This document shows positions 41,701-50,087 of a DNA stretch of 64,000 bases, in pieces. The stretch comes from an uncultured Bacteroidales bacterium (GTDB taxonomy: Bacteria > Bacteroidota > Bacteroidia > Bacteroidales > UBA932). A program made the translations under genes and the position numbers. Below the pieces are notes generated by a model. That model saw only the letters and a list, made by a program, of their open reading frames with translations. It was not told where the DNA came from and ran no database searches. The stretch lies in NCBI GenBank assembly GCA_946999645.1, contig CAMQDS010000001.1, forward strand, positions 186,001 to 250,000. Reading direction: 5' to 3'. Positions within the stretch are counted from its first letter, which is position 1. Each line of letters starts with the position of its first letter.

Positions 41701-42778
41701 CACGGCTGTCTGTAGCAAGGCAACTTACAAATCCATATGTCTCTTTTCCTGTTTTTCCTTTTAGACGTATCAGGCTAAACATCTCTGAGAACTTATTGTA
41801 GTAGTTAAGACCACCGAAATATGTTCCTATCCATACCCCATCTTGCGAGTCGATGAATATTGACCATATAGAATTGTGGCTTAGAGATGAAGGTTCATAG
41901 TCGTGTCGGTATTCTGTGAATGTATCTGTTTGGCTATCATATATTGCAAGACCATCGTATGTACCAATCCATAGCAGACCTCTATTATCTATTGTCATTA
42001 CCCTTATGTAGTCGGATATCAGTTTGTTGGAACTTTGGGTAGAAAATTGTTTTATTTTACAAAGGTCTTTATCTGTGCGGAACAGTCCTTGTCCATTTGT
42101 CCCTATCCAGAATCCGTCACCACCTCGTGCTTTAACTATGGAAGAAATACTGTGGTTTTTGAAACTTGCTATTTGTCTTACACCGTTATCGTCCCTTATG
42201 AATAGTCCCTTATCCGTTCCTGCCAATATACGCTTGCCAGATATGCAAATTGCTCTTAGATGATGCCCTGAAAACAATTTTCTTTTTTCAAATTTGAGAC
42301 TTTTTATGTCGAAGGTTATTAGTCCATTGTCAGAAGTAAGAAGCAGTTTTCCTGCATCTTCAGCAATACTATATATTGTATTCCTCTGTCCATCAATGAA
42401 ATAGTTGCTAAAAGTGCAGTCTTTAGGGTTAAATTTTGAAAGCCCAGAAGCCGTGCCAATCCATAAAGTTCCTCTGGTATCTAAGTATAGAGAGTATATG
42501 GAATTGTCAGTAATTCCTGTTGAATCAGATGAGTTTGATTGAAATGTTGTAAACGTATAACTGTCGTATCGGCTTAGCCCATTTTGGGTTCCAAACCATA
42601 AATTACCTTGTTTGTCTTGTGTTATTGCTCGTACCGTACTTTGTGATAAGCCGTCTTTTACTGAAAAATGTTTAAAATAAAGAGATCCTCTGCTTGCTCC
42701 TAATGTTACTATGCTACTTATAAGAAATATAAGGCTGATTATATATTTTTCTAAATTATTGTTTATCTTTCTTCCCAT
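38738..42778 (-). CDS. Hybrid two-component system regulator (HTCS) for the heparin locus
   Basis: A 1346-residue one-protein sensor-regulator. Order: signal/anchor (1-29), periplasmic double beta-propeller built of repeats such as GNLWFGTQNGLSRYD and GLLWIGTYDGLAIYD (30-660), Y_Y_Y domain (about 700-760), membrane helix (about 770-790), HisKA with His836, HATPase with NLLNNAFKFTP and GTGIGLAIVKKL, receiver with Asp1143 in IADQNLPGMSG, and an AraC-type helix-turn-helix at the end. Such regulators bind oligosaccharides and activate neighbouring polysaccharide genes. The H-box reads LSHGLRTPL, with Gly where Glu or Asp normally follows the phospho-accepting His. Start chosen at ATG 42778; the frame reaches a TTG at 42796. 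Confidence 0.92.
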   Translation of the reverse strand: MGRKINNNLEKYIISLIFLISSIVTLGASRGSLYFKHFSVKDGLSQSTVRAITQDKQGNLWFGTQNGLSRYDSYTFTTFQSNSSDSTGITDNSIYSLYLDTRGTLWIGTASGLSKFNPKDCTFSNYFIDGQRNTIYSIAEDAGKLLLTSDNGLITFDIKSLKFEKRKLFSGHHLRAICISGKRILAGTDKGLFIRDDNGVRQIASFKNHSISSIVKARGGDGFWIGTNGQGLFRTDKDLCKIKQFSTQSSNKLISDYIRVMTIDNRGLLWIGTYDGLAIYDSQTDTFTEYRHDYEPSSLSHNSIWSIFIDSQDGVWIGTYFGGLNYYNKFSEMFSLIRLKGKTGKETYGFVSCLATDSRDASIWIGTNDDGLFRYNPETKGIERYFSANLYRQGNGHISDNIKCISEEGKNGLYIGTHLGGLMYMDIPSKRVEIYNINEKYPINNGCYSILDDGNGILWTGSNAGLYTFDKKTKKFSKHKFTLQEPRLDNRLISCLFKDSRGKIWIGTNAGLFLSDSTQSSICSFEGKDGLGFTDIYINSILEINNHIWIGTNKGLFRYSIKGNKFRKFNISDGLPSDNVYSIMNEDGSKLIWLSTGQGVCSFNPKTGTFKNYNNLYGSANEFTTGSACKGKDGTIYFGGLKGVTNFYPSNVTENPYSPTPFISDISAFYKQIEPSGKYEITRDECGIPKKAKISSANNILNIKFAVCNPLSNGKNTFYYFLEGFDKQWYETSGQEVSYSNLTPGKYIFRLKSANNDGKISKGEANVPITVLPRWYQSIVTKLILAALFLLLVFYIIHFRTKRIGMKLQLEMERNEKERIARMGQERINFFISLSHGLRTPLTLILSPLNEIEEYRPTDEYIKKRLGFIRRSAMKLMHTVNQMLGYRKAELGLSKLNLRYEDPDAIAGDCFSLFEEEAVKREMDYIIDSNLSGRTFPIDVNVVEVILMNLLNNAFKFTPKGGLIKLSLKQEANYISISVYDTGIGISADKIEHIFDLFYQVDESRSGTGIGLAIVKKLAELHHGSVSAKSEPGKFTLITVKLPASKEEYTDSEWATGEKVSNNSELVNMPYFLADAASPEEFDFSDEEQKEIKNTLLLAIEDADFRKYIAESFHSTYNVYSVDDGNKALEMIREKEPDVVIADQNLPGMSGIKLCLDIKRNIQTCHIPVIILGTGDAATEERTNIEAGADDYISKPFSVRLIQAKVTNILKTRDRLRHHYSAHTEIEPEKITSNAIDGEFLRKAMEVVENNIDNETFSSNDFAEAMCMSRSNLYLKITSITGESAAKFIRKIRFNKACNLLLENKYSISEISTKVGFSSPSYFATSFKKYVGCLPTEYLKNYKKQE

Positions 42779-42894
42779 AATATGTACGGATAGCAATTCT
42801 GTTAAAGTGATTTCGGCAAATATACTGAAAACTTTATTGGTATTAAGGCACTTTTTTTGGAGTTGTAGTGCAGTTTGTTTGAAAAAATATAACT

Positions 42895-43641
42895 ATGGGA
42901 CTATTAGAAGGAAAAGTCGCACTTATAACTGGTGCGGCACGGGGAATAGGTAAGGCTATAGCTTTGAAATTTGCGTCTGAAGGGGCTGATATTGCTTTTA
43001 CTGATTTGGTGTTAAATGACACTGTAAAGGAAACGGTTAATAAATTGGAGGCTTTCGGCAGAAAAGTATGTTTTTATGCTTCTGATGCTTCTGATTTTGA
43101 AGGGGCACACAAAGTCGTATCTAAGATAAAAGAAGATTTGCATCGTATAGATGTTCTGGTAAACAACGCTGGAATTACAAAAGACAACCTTATGCTTCGT
43201 ATGACAGAACAGCAGTGGGATAATGTTATAAATGTAAATCTGAAATCAGCCTTCAATTTCATCCATGCTTGCATCCCAATAATGATGAGGCAGAGGGGTG
43301 GCTCTATTATAAATATGTCATCCGTAATCGGCGTTCATGGAAACATGGGTCAGAGTAATTATGCCGCCTCTAAGGCAGGACTTATTGCTTTAGCTAAGAG
43401 TATAAGTCAGGAAATGGGCAAAAAAGGAATAAGAGCCAATGTCATAGCTCCTGGCTTTATTGATACTCCGATGACAAAGTCCCTTCCTGAAGAATTGCGT
43501 AAAGAATGGATAGAACACATCCCTTTAAGGCGTGGAGGTACTGTTGAAGACATAGCTAACGTTGCAGTATTCCTTGCCTCAGAACTTTCAACCTATGTGT
43601 CTGGTCAGGTTATTCAAGTCGATGGCGGCTTGTATATGTAG
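42895..43641 (+). CDS. fabG: 3-oxoacyl-ACP reductase FabG
   Basis: FabG reduces 3-oxoacyl-ACP with NADPH in fatty acid elongation. The 248-residue short-chain dehydrogenase has the cofactor motif TGAARGIGKAIA at residues 12-23, NNAGITKDNL, and the Ser-Tyr-Lys triad in INMSSVIG and QSNYAASKAG, plus VIAPGFIDTPMT and the C-terminal GQVIQVDGGLYM. These are the FabG-specific forms. No other fab genes are adjacent. The comF-like gene starts within its last 20 bases. Confidence 0.93.
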   Translation: MGLLEGKVALITGAARGIGKAIALKFASEGADIAFTDLVLNDTVKETVNKLEAFGRKVCFYASDASDFEGAHKVVSKIKEDLHRIDVLVNNAGITKDNLMLRMTEQQWDNVINVNLKSAFNFIHACIPIMMRQRGGSIINMSSVIGVHGNMGQSNYAASKAGLIALAKSISQEMGKKGIRANVIAPGFIDTPMTKSLPEELRKEWIEHIPLRRGGTVEDIANVAVFLASELSTYVSGQVIQVDGGLYM

Positions 43642-44419
43642 GTATATCAGGACCTTATCCGACTTATTTTTTCCCCGTCGTTGTATAGTTTGTCACCAGC
43701 GGCTGAATGTCTATGAAAATTATATCTGTACACCTTGTCTTGCAGATATGCCTCTAACCTATTTTTCAAATTCAAAGTACAATAAGATGTCAGAGTGCTT
43801 CAATCATCTTATTGATAAAAAGAATAATGTATTCAGCAAGGATAAAATAGATTATGTTTTGGCAACATCTCTATTTTTCTATAATTCCGATTCTGGTTAC
43901 AGTAATATCACAAAGGAACTTAAATATTTCGGTAATATACCTTCTGGGAGGTTTTTTTCAAAGATTCTTGGAACCTCTCTTAGGCTCTCGCCCTATTTTA
44001 GCAATGTATCTGTCATCATACCTGTTCCTTTACATTGGAAAAGACGCCTAAAACGTGGATACAATCAGGCTGAAATTATATCCAGTGAGTTAGCCTTAAC
44101 GCTTTCTGCTTCAATGTATAATGACATCTTATATAGGAGAAGGAGTACCAAAACTCAAACAGGCATAGAGATGAATGCCAAATATGAAAATGTGAAAGAT
44201 GCCTTTTCCGTCAATTATGAAAAACTTAAGAAATGTATATCTGAAGTGAGCTCATATAATAATGAAATACATATACTTATAGTAGATGATGTGTTTACTT
44301 CCGGATCTACTATGTTCTCATGCTATAAGCCCTTAAAAATTGCTTTAGATAAGATTTCTCCGAAAGTCTCTTATAGAATTAGTATCGCTACTTTGGGATT
44401 TGTTTCCACTGGTTTATAG
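43622..44419 (+). CDS. ComF family phosphoribosyltransferase-like protein
   Basis: A 265-residue ComF/GntX-type protein. The N-terminal zinc-finger-like part is RRCIVCHQRLN followed by YICTPC (four Cys), and the C-terminal half is a phosphoribosyltransferase fold with the PRPP loop HILIVDDVFTSGSTM and the motif PVPLHWKRRLKRGYNQAEII. ComF is needed for DNA uptake in some competent bacteria, but most homologues have no proven role. The start is set at the ATG at 43622, overlapping fabG by 20 bases; the frame continues further upstream inside fabG. Confidence 0.85.
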   Translation: MAACICRYIRTLSDLFFPRRCIVCHQRLNVYENYICTPCLADMPLTYFSNSKYNKMSECFNHLIDKKNNVFSKDKIDYVLATSLFFYNSDSGYSNITKELKYFGNIPSGRFFSKILGTSLRLSPYFSNVSVIIPVPLHWKRRLKRGYNQAEIISSELALTLSASMYNDILYRRRSTKTQTGIEMNAKYENVKDAFSVNYEKLKKCISEVSSYNNEIHILIVDDVFTSGSTMFSCYKPLKIALDKISPKVSYRISIATLGFVSTGL

Positions 44420-44441
44420 TAAAAATAAAAGAATAATTTTG

Positions 44442-44449
44442 TATTTTTG
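44442..44449 (+). promoter_or_regulatory. -7 promoter element of the Lrp/AsnC gene
   Basis: TATTTTTG matches TAnnTTTG, 26 bases before the ATG at 44476. No clear -33 match. Confidence 0.4.
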
Positions 44450-44475
44450 AGAGTATAACTTTCAAATTGTAACTT

Positions 44476-45030
44476 ATGTCCACATATCACATTGATCGAA
44501 CCGATCAGAAAATCCTTGCACTTTTAGTGAAAAATGCAAGGATGCCTTATTTGGAAATTGCACGGGAATGCGGTGTTTCAGGTGCGGCTATTCATCAAAG
44601 AGTTAAAAAATTGGAAAGTAATGGAGTCATTACTGGGTCAAGATTACTTGTAAAACCGCAGGCAATAGGATTGAATATATGTGCCTTTATAAGTATATCT
44701 CTTTCAGAAGCAAACAAATATAATGAAGTCGTTTCTTATCTGAAAAAGATACCTGAAATAGTAGAATGTCATTTTGTGACAGGTCAGTATTCTATTATAG
44801 TTAAAATCTATTGTTTTGATAATGACCATCTTATGCAGGTTATTTTAAATACTATTCAAAAAATACCATATATTCAGGCAACTGCTACCATGATTTCTCT
44901 TAATGAAGCCATAGAAAGACAGGTGTGGGTGAAAGATTACCATAGCACAAGTTTTATGGATACAATTAATGAGAGTCAACAAGAAGAACAGGAAGAGATA
45001 GAAGAACAAGAAGAAGAATATCAAGAGTAG
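44476..45030 (+). CDS. Lrp/AsnC-family transcriptional regulator with acidic tail
   Basis: A 184-residue regulator. The N-terminal winged helix is typical (DRTDQKILALLVKNARMP, IARECGVSGAAIHQRVKKLESNGVI, residues 6-55), followed by the RAM ligand/oligomerisation domain (about 60-145) with GLNICAFISI and HFVTGQYSIIVKIY. The last 21 residues form a Glu/Gln tail, QQEEQEEIEEQEEEYQE, which Lrp proteins usually lack. Family members respond to amino acids and can act globally or locally; the adjacent genes do not point to a specific target. Confidence 0.9.
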   Translation: MSTYHIDRTDQKILALLVKNARMPYLEIARECGVSGAAIHQRVKKLESNGVITGSRLLVKPQAIGLNICAFISISLSEANKYNEVVSYLKKIPEIVECHFVTGQYSIIVKIYCFDNDHLMQVILNTIQKIPYIQATATMISLNEAIERQVWVKDYHSTSFMDTINESQQEEQEEIEEQEEEYQE

Positions 45031-45044
45031 ATAGAAGATAGTGG

Positions 45045-45773
45045 CTATATAAGACCAGATTTTAGTAGTACTTCAGACAGCAATATATCATCTGGAGCAG
45101 TAAGTTTTATATTAAACCGCTCTCCTAAGCAATAGTTTATCGGGATATTGTGGCGTATAGCAACAGAAGCATCATCAGTAAATGACGTATCATAAGCATT
45201 AAAATTGTATGCCTCTTTTATAGCCTCCGATAGGAATATTTGTGGCGTTTGAACAGAATAGACTTCTGAACGGTTAACTGTCTTACCTTCAATACGCTCG
45301 TATACATCTTCGTTTTTAGCATTTTTTTCTATCCTTATAGGCATAAGTGTATCCACAGATGGTAATATAGGTACAAGTGCTTTAATGTCATCGTTTTGTG
45401 ACATATGCTCAAACATTGTTTGAATTAATTTTGCCGATATATGAGGGCGGACTCCGTCATGTATGGCAACTATTGCTCCGTCAGGAATTTTATTAAGAGC
45501 ATTTTTCACGGAATGATACCGTGTTATGCCTCCAGCAACAATTTTTTGAGGATAGATAAAACCAGTTTTTAAACAAATGTCCTTCCATATGCTTATATAA
45601 TTTTCTGGCAGGACAGTTACAACCTTTATTGCTGGTTCTGCCAATATAAATTTCTCTATAGTCCTCCGCAATATAGGTTTTCCACAAAGAGTAAGAAATT
45701 GTTTCGGGACAGAAGTTCCCATTCTCGTACCATGCCCTCCGGCAACTGCAAGTAAGTAAATATCCTTTTTCAT
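45045..45773 (-). CDS. ispD: 2-C-methyl-D-erythritol 4-phosphate cytidylyltransferase
   Basis: IspD couples MEP to CTP, the third step of the non-mevalonate isoprenoid pathway. The 242-residue protein carries the nucleotidyltransferase signature LAVAGGHGTRMGTSVPKQFLTLCGKPILRRT, VAIHDGVRPHIS, VYSVQTPQIF and TDDASVAI, the residues that bind CTP and MEP. The first motif has Gly where many IspD have Ala-Ala-Gly, within family variation. It is monocistronic and divergent from mreB. Confidence 0.93.
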   Translation of the reverse strand: MKKDIYLLAVAGGHGTRMGTSVPKQFLTLCGKPILRRTIEKFILAEPAIKVVTVLPENYISIWKDICLKTGFIYPQKIVAGGITRYHSVKNALNKIPDGAIVAIHDGVRPHISAKLIQTMFEHMSQNDDIKALVPILPSVDTLMPIRIEKNAKNEDVYERIEGKTVNRSEVYSVQTPQIFLSEAIKEAYNFNAYDTSFTDDASVAIRHNIPINYCLGERFNIKLTAPDDILLSEVLLKSGLI

Positions 45774-45790
45774 ATTCCATTAATCGATAG

Positions 45791-45798
45791 CAAATATA
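45791..45798 (-). promoter_or_regulatory. -7 promoter element of ispD
   Basis: Minus-strand TATATTTG followed by G, a TAnnTTTG match, 17 bases before the ATG. The predicted 5' leader is only about ten bases. A weaker plus-strand box, TACTTTTA at 45830-45837, may serve the divergent mreB operon. Confidence 0.45.
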
Positions 45799-45877
45799 CA
45801 AATCTGTTTACTATTATGAGTTTTTTTTGTACTTTTACCAAATATTTAGTTTAACAGATAATTACTTACACCATAAT

Positions 45878-46900
45878 ATGGCATTTTCGTTTTTAACTCA
45901 AGAACTGGCAATTGATTTGGGAACAGCCAACACGGTTATTTTTCAAAATGATCAGATTGTACTGGACGAACCAAGTATAGTTGCAATTGATAATAATACA
46001 GGGAAAAGTATTGCTTTGGGACAAAAAGCAAAGCTGATGCATGAAAGGGTTAACCCGGGAATCAAGACTATAAGACCTTTGCGAGACGGAGTTATTGCTG
46101 ATTTCAATGCGGCTGAAATGATGATTCGTGGGTTTATAAAGCAGGTAAATAGTACTCATCATTATATCTTTCCTCCTAACTTGAAGATTGTGGTAGGTAT
46201 TCCATCAGGAAGTACTGAAGTTGAAAGAAGAGCAGTTAGGGATTCTACAGAACATGCTGGCGGTAGAGATGTGTACATTATATTTGAACCTATGGCAGCA
46301 GCTCTTGGTATCGGTCTTGATGTGGAAGCGCCAAAAGGTAATATGGTAGTCGATATAGGTGGTGGTACAACAGAAATTGCTGTGATTTCATTGGGAGGTA
46401 TTGTGCAACAGGATAGTATCCGAATTGCCGGGGATGTATTTACTAATGATATACAATATTATCTCAGACAACAACACAATATAAAGGTTGGAGAAATTAC
46501 GGCGGAAAAAATAAAATTTGCCGTAGGAGCAGTTATCCCAGAACTTGAAGAAGAACCTGAGCCTTTTATAGTTAGGGGACCAAATCTAATGACAGCTCAT
46601 CCAGTAGATGCAACAATAACTTATCAGGAGATAGCCCATTGTCTTGACAAATCAATTGCTAAACTCGAATCTTCTATATTGCATGTTTTGGAACAAACTC
46701 CTCCAGAACTTTATTCCGATATAGTTGAAAATGGTATATTCTTATCTGGCGGAGGCGCACTTCTAAGGGGGTTGGCACAAAGGTTCTCAGAAAAGGTAAA
46801 CATTCCTTTCCATGTAGCAGAAGATCCACTAAGAGCTGTAGCAAGAGGAACATGTATTGCTCTTAAAAATGTCAACAATTACTCATTCTTAATGAGATAA
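45878..46900 (+). CDS. mreB: Rod shape-determining protein MreB
   Basis: MreB is the bacterial actin homologue that directs the elongasome along the inner membrane. The protein has the actin-fold ATP motifs ELAIDLGTANTVIF near residue 8, VVGIPSGSTEVERRAVRDS, NMVVDIGGGTTEIAVISLGG and ENGIFLSGGGALLRG. I place the start at the ATG at 45878 (340 residues, MAFSFLTQ), because family proteins begin there; the frame extends upstream to 45827. Its stop is followed at once by the mreC ATG. First gene of mreB-mreC-mreD-mrdA-rodA. Confidence 0.96.
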   Translation: MAFSFLTQELAIDLGTANTVIFQNDQIVLDEPSIVAIDNNTGKSIALGQKAKLMHERVNPGIKTIRPLRDGVIADFNAAEMMIRGFIKQVNSTHHYIFPPNLKIVVGIPSGSTEVERRAVRDSTEHAGGRDVYIIFEPMAAALGIGLDVEAPKGNMVVDIGGGTTEIAVISLGGIVQQDSIRIAGDVFTNDIQYYLRQQHNIKVGEITAEKIKFAVGAVIPELEEEPEPFIVRGPNLMTAHPVDATITYQEIAHCLDKSIAKLESSILHVLEQTPPELYSDIVENGIFLSGGGALLRGLAQRFSEKVNIPFHVAEDPLRAVARGTCIALKNVNNYSFLMR

Positions 46901-47734
46901 ATGCAGAAAAAACACGGCATAGTTCACACAATAACAAATGCAGCAATCTTCATAATAATGGAGGTTGCTGCGTTGAATATGCTAAGAAGCAATGGCGTTA
47001 TTCAAAACTTCTTGATTTCTAAGCAAATACATTCTTTTATGGGAAAAATATGGGGAGGTTCTGAATCTTTAAAACAATATTTTTCTCTAAAAGACGAAAA
47101 CCAAAAACTTGCCAATGATAATTTTATACTTATGCAGAAATTGCAAAAGTATGAGAATATACAAGCAAAGGAAAAACTGAATAGTCTTATTGAAAATATC
47201 AGTATGAGACCTCAATTCAGTTATATGCCTGTTACTATTGTAAAGGTCAGCAAGAATAAGCAACATAATTACTTGATTTTGGGACAGGGCGAGGATAATG
47301 GGGTGAAAGCGAAATCTGGTATAATTACAGTAGATGGAGTTTTAGGAATAGTAAATGCAGTAGGGAAACATTATTCTTATGCAGTTTCAATACAAAATAC
47401 AGAACTCTGCGTAAGTGCAAGAATCGGAAACGAAGGGGCAATAGGTCCTTTAGTTTGGGATGGAAAAACTTCTACTGGGGCTATCTTGCAAGCCATACCG
47501 CTACAATATAAATTTAGTCCTGGGGATACAGTCTATACAAGTGGCTATTCTTCAATATTTCCACCAGACATTCCTCTTGGAATAGCAGGAGAGTCGCGTA
47601 TTGTAAACGGGGCCACCTACGATATAAAAGTAAAATTATTCAAAGACCCAGGGACTGTCCGATATGCAATAGTTGTAAGGAATCTCGGCACACCAGAGAT
47701 TGAGGAATTAGAACAAAAAAAGGAGGATAAGTAA
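46901..47734 (+). CDS. mreC: Rod shape-determining protein MreC
   Basis: MreC is a single-pass periplasmic scaffold that links MreB and MreD to penicillin-binding protein 2. The 277-residue protein has an N-terminal membrane helix (about 12-30), a coiled coil (about 60-95, SLKDENQKLANDNFILMQKLQ) and the beta-barrel core VTIVKVSKNKQHNYLILGQGEDNGVK, IITVDGVLGIVNAVGKHYS and SGYSSIFPPDIPLGIAG. A Glu/Lys-rich tail follows. It abuts mreB without a gap. Confidence 0.94.
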   Translation: MQKKHGIVHTITNAAIFIIMEVAALNMLRSNGVIQNFLISKQIHSFMGKIWGGSESLKQYFSLKDENQKLANDNFILMQKLQKYENIQAKEKLNSLIENISMRPQFSYMPVTIVKVSKNKQHNYLILGQGEDNGVKAKSGIITVDGVLGIVNAVGKHYSYAVSIQNTELCVSARIGNEGAIGPLVWDGKTSTGAILQAIPLQYKFSPGDTVYTSGYSSIFPPDIPLGIAGESRIVNGATYDIKVKLFKDPGTVRYAIVVRNLGTPEIEELEQKKEDK

Positions 47735-47735
47735 A

Positions 47736-48248
47736 ATGAAAAATGGCTTTTTTATACTGTACCTCACTTTGGTAGTAGTTCAACTTATTATAACTAATTA
47801 TCTCAATCTAAGTGCTTATGTTATGATAAGTATTCTTCCTATAATTATACTAAGAATACCTTATAGAATAGGTACTAAATGTGCTATGCTTATAGCATTT
47901 ATTACCGGATTAATTGTAGATATGCTTTCAGAAGGAGTGGCTGGTCTAAATGTAATAGCTCTTGTTCCTGTTGCTTTGTGCCGAAATTTCATAATCTCTC
48001 TTTTGTTTGGAGATGAGATTATTGAGAGAGATGAAGAATTTACTACTAAGAAATTTGGTTTTGGTAAGGTTTTCTTTGCTATATCTATAGCACAATCCAT
48101 TTTCTTTATAATCTACCTTCTTTGTGATGGTGCTTTTGTACGACCTTTCATTTTCACACTCGAAAGATTTCTGCTATCTTTGATTGTCAGTACATTGCTT
48201 TCTGTAGCGATAGTAGACATTACGACAATCGATGATGACAGAAGATGA
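47736..48248 (+). CDS. mreD: Rod shape-determining protein MreD
   Basis: A 170-residue inner-membrane protein with about five hydrophobic helices. Sequence conservation in MreD is low, but GLIVDMLSEGVAGLNVIALVPVALCRNFI is the recognisable family core, and its place between mreC and mrdA is decisive. It starts one base after mreC and overlaps mrdA by four bases (ATGA). Confidence 0.92.
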   Translation: MKNGFFILYLTLVVVQLIITNYLNLSAYVMISILPIIILRIPYRIGTKCAMLIAFITGLIVDMLSEGVAGLNVIALVPVALCRNFIISLLFGDEIIERDEEFTTKKFGFGKVFFAISIAQSIFFIIYLLCDGAFVRPFIFTLERFLLSLIVSTLLSVAIVDITTIDDDRR

Positions 48249-50086
48249 CAATTAATAGAGAAAAAAAACTACTAATAGGATTGGCAGTAGCAACGTCTGT
48301 GCTGCTAATAAAACTTTTTGTCATACAGATTGTAAATGACAAATACAAAGAAGATGCTTCCAATAATTCAATGGTATATGATATAATATATCCTACAAGG
48401 GGTATAATATATGATCGAAATGGAAAAATTATTGTAGGAAATAAGGTCGCTTATGATATAATCGTTACTCCTAAGGAAGTCAATGCCTTTGATACTCTGC
48501 TTCTTGCAGATGTCTTAGGAACGGATACTTCTTTCATAAATAAAAAAATGAAAGAATACACGAAGAATAGGAGAAAAATAGGTTATCAGTCACAAGTATT
48601 TCTAAAACAGATTACACCTGAGAAGTATATGAAATTTGCAGAACTTCAATACAAGTTTCAGGGTTTTAAAGGTCAATCAAGAAGTATAAGGGATTACCCA
48701 ATTAATGCTGGAGGAAATTTGTTGGGATATGTGTCTGAGGTAGATATGAGCTACATAAAAAGACATAAAGGGGAATATCGTCCTGGAGATTATGCAGGGA
48801 AAACAGGTATTGAGGCGGCAAGAGAAAAGGAACTTAAAGGTGAAAAAGGTTATCGTATCTATCTTCGTAATTCTCTCAATCAAATTGAATCCCGCTACAA
48901 AAACGGGGAAATGGATAAGGAGGCTATCCCTGGATACAATGTCTATACAAGTATTGATGCAGATTTACAACAATACGGACAAAAACTTATGCAAAATAAG
49001 GTCGGAAGTCTTATAGCCATTGAGCCATCAACTGGAGAGATACTCTCTCTTGTGTCAAGTCCAGGAATAGATGTAAATATGTTGGCGGACATAGGAAAAC
49101 ACTATGGAGATATTTTAAAAGACCCTCATAAACCAATGTTTAATAGAGCGGTTCAGGCACCATATCCACCTGGTTCTGTATTCAAGTTGGTGAATGGACT
49201 TATAGGTTTGCAAGAGGGAGTACTTACTCCGTCTACCTATTATCCATGCAGTAGGGGATATTATTTCGGTAGTCATAAATTGGGATGTCACGGTCATAAG
49301 TCTCCTCTAAATTTAGAAGAATCTGTAATGATGTCCTGTAATGCATATTATTGTTATGTACTTAAAAGTATTCTTGAAAATAAAAAATATGATAATATAG
49401 CAGAAGCTCTGGATAAATGGCGTGAGTATGTAATGAGTTTTGGCTTTGGAAAACCACTCGGCAGTGACTTTCCTGCAGAATTAGGAGGGACAATTCCATC
49501 TTCAAAATATTACAATAGGGTATATGGGAAAGGAGGATGGAAATTTACAACTATTGTATCTCTTTCAATAGGCCAAGGAGAAATAGGAGTAACACCTTTA
49601 CAGATTGCTAATTTATGTGCTACTGTGGCAAACAGAGGTTATTATTATATTCCTCACATAATTAAAGAATCTGAGGGGGTTAAGTTGGACCCTAAATTCA
49701 AGAAAAGAAATTATACGATGGTAGATACTACTCATTTTAATAAAGTAATAAACGGTATGTGGCGGGCTGTAAACAGTGGCTTCGGTTCAGGAGGAACTGC
49801 AAGTATTGCAGCTGTGCCAGGATTGGATATATGTGGAAAAACCGGTACGGCACAAAATCCAAGAGGAGCCGACAATTCGGTGTTCATTTGTTTTGCACCA
49901 AAGGATAAGCCTAAAATAGCAGTAGTAGCATATATAGAAAACGCTGGATTTGGTGCTGCATGGGCATGCCCTATAGCATCCCTTCTAATTGAAAAATACC
50001 TTACTGGTACAATAAGAGATGAACGTAAACCGTTAGAAGACAGGGTTATGCAAGGAAATCTAATGTCAAGAGTTAAAACTTATTAG
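48245..50086 (+). CDS. mrdA: Penicillin-binding protein 2 (elongasome transpeptidase)
   Basis: PBP2 crosslinks peptidoglycan during side-wall growth in partnership with RodA. The 613-residue protein has an N-terminal membrane anchor (residues 8-25), a dimerisation domain with PTRGIIYDRNGKII, and a transpeptidase domain with SxxK at Ser311 (PGSVFK), SxN in MSCNAYY and KTG in CGKTGTAQNP. All are intact. It overlaps mreD by four bases and is followed one base later by rodA. Confidence 0.95.
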   Translation: MTINREKKLLIGLAVATSVLLIKLFVIQIVNDKYKEDASNNSMVYDIIYPTRGIIYDRNGKIIVGNKVAYDIIVTPKEVNAFDTLLLADVLGTDTSFINKKMKEYTKNRRKIGYQSQVFLKQITPEKYMKFAELQYKFQGFKGQSRSIRDYPINAGGNLLGYVSEVDMSYIKRHKGEYRPGDYAGKTGIEAAREKELKGEKGYRIYLRNSLNQIESRYKNGEMDKEAIPGYNVYTSIDADLQQYGQKLMQNKVGSLIAIEPSTGEILSLVSSPGIDVNMLADIGKHYGDILKDPHKPMFNRAVQAPYPPGSVFKLVNGLIGLQEGVLTPSTYYPCSRGYYFGSHKLGCHGHKSPLNLEESVMMSCNAYYCYVLKSILENKKYDNIAEALDKWREYVMSFGFGKPLGSDFPAELGGTIPSSKYYNRVYGKGGWKFTTIVSLSIGQGEIGVTPLQIANLCATVANRGYYYIPHIIKESEGVKLDPKFKKRNYTMVDTTHFNKVINGMWRAVNSGFGSGGTASIAAVPGLDICGKTGTAQNPRGADNSVFICFAPKDKPKIAVVAYIENAGFGAAWACPIASLLIEKYLTGTIRDERKPLEDRVMQGNLMSRVKTY

Positions 50087-50087
50087 A

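Noticed and set aside
42779..42796. Upstream TTG start for the HTCS
   Set aside because: An ATG six codons downstream gives a better signal peptide start (MGRKINNNLEKY); TTG starts are rare here.
43622..44419. ComF homologue as evidence of natural competence
   Set aside because: No comEA, comEC, comM, dprA or type IV pilus genes are in the window, and ComF-like proteins are widespread in non-competent bacteria.
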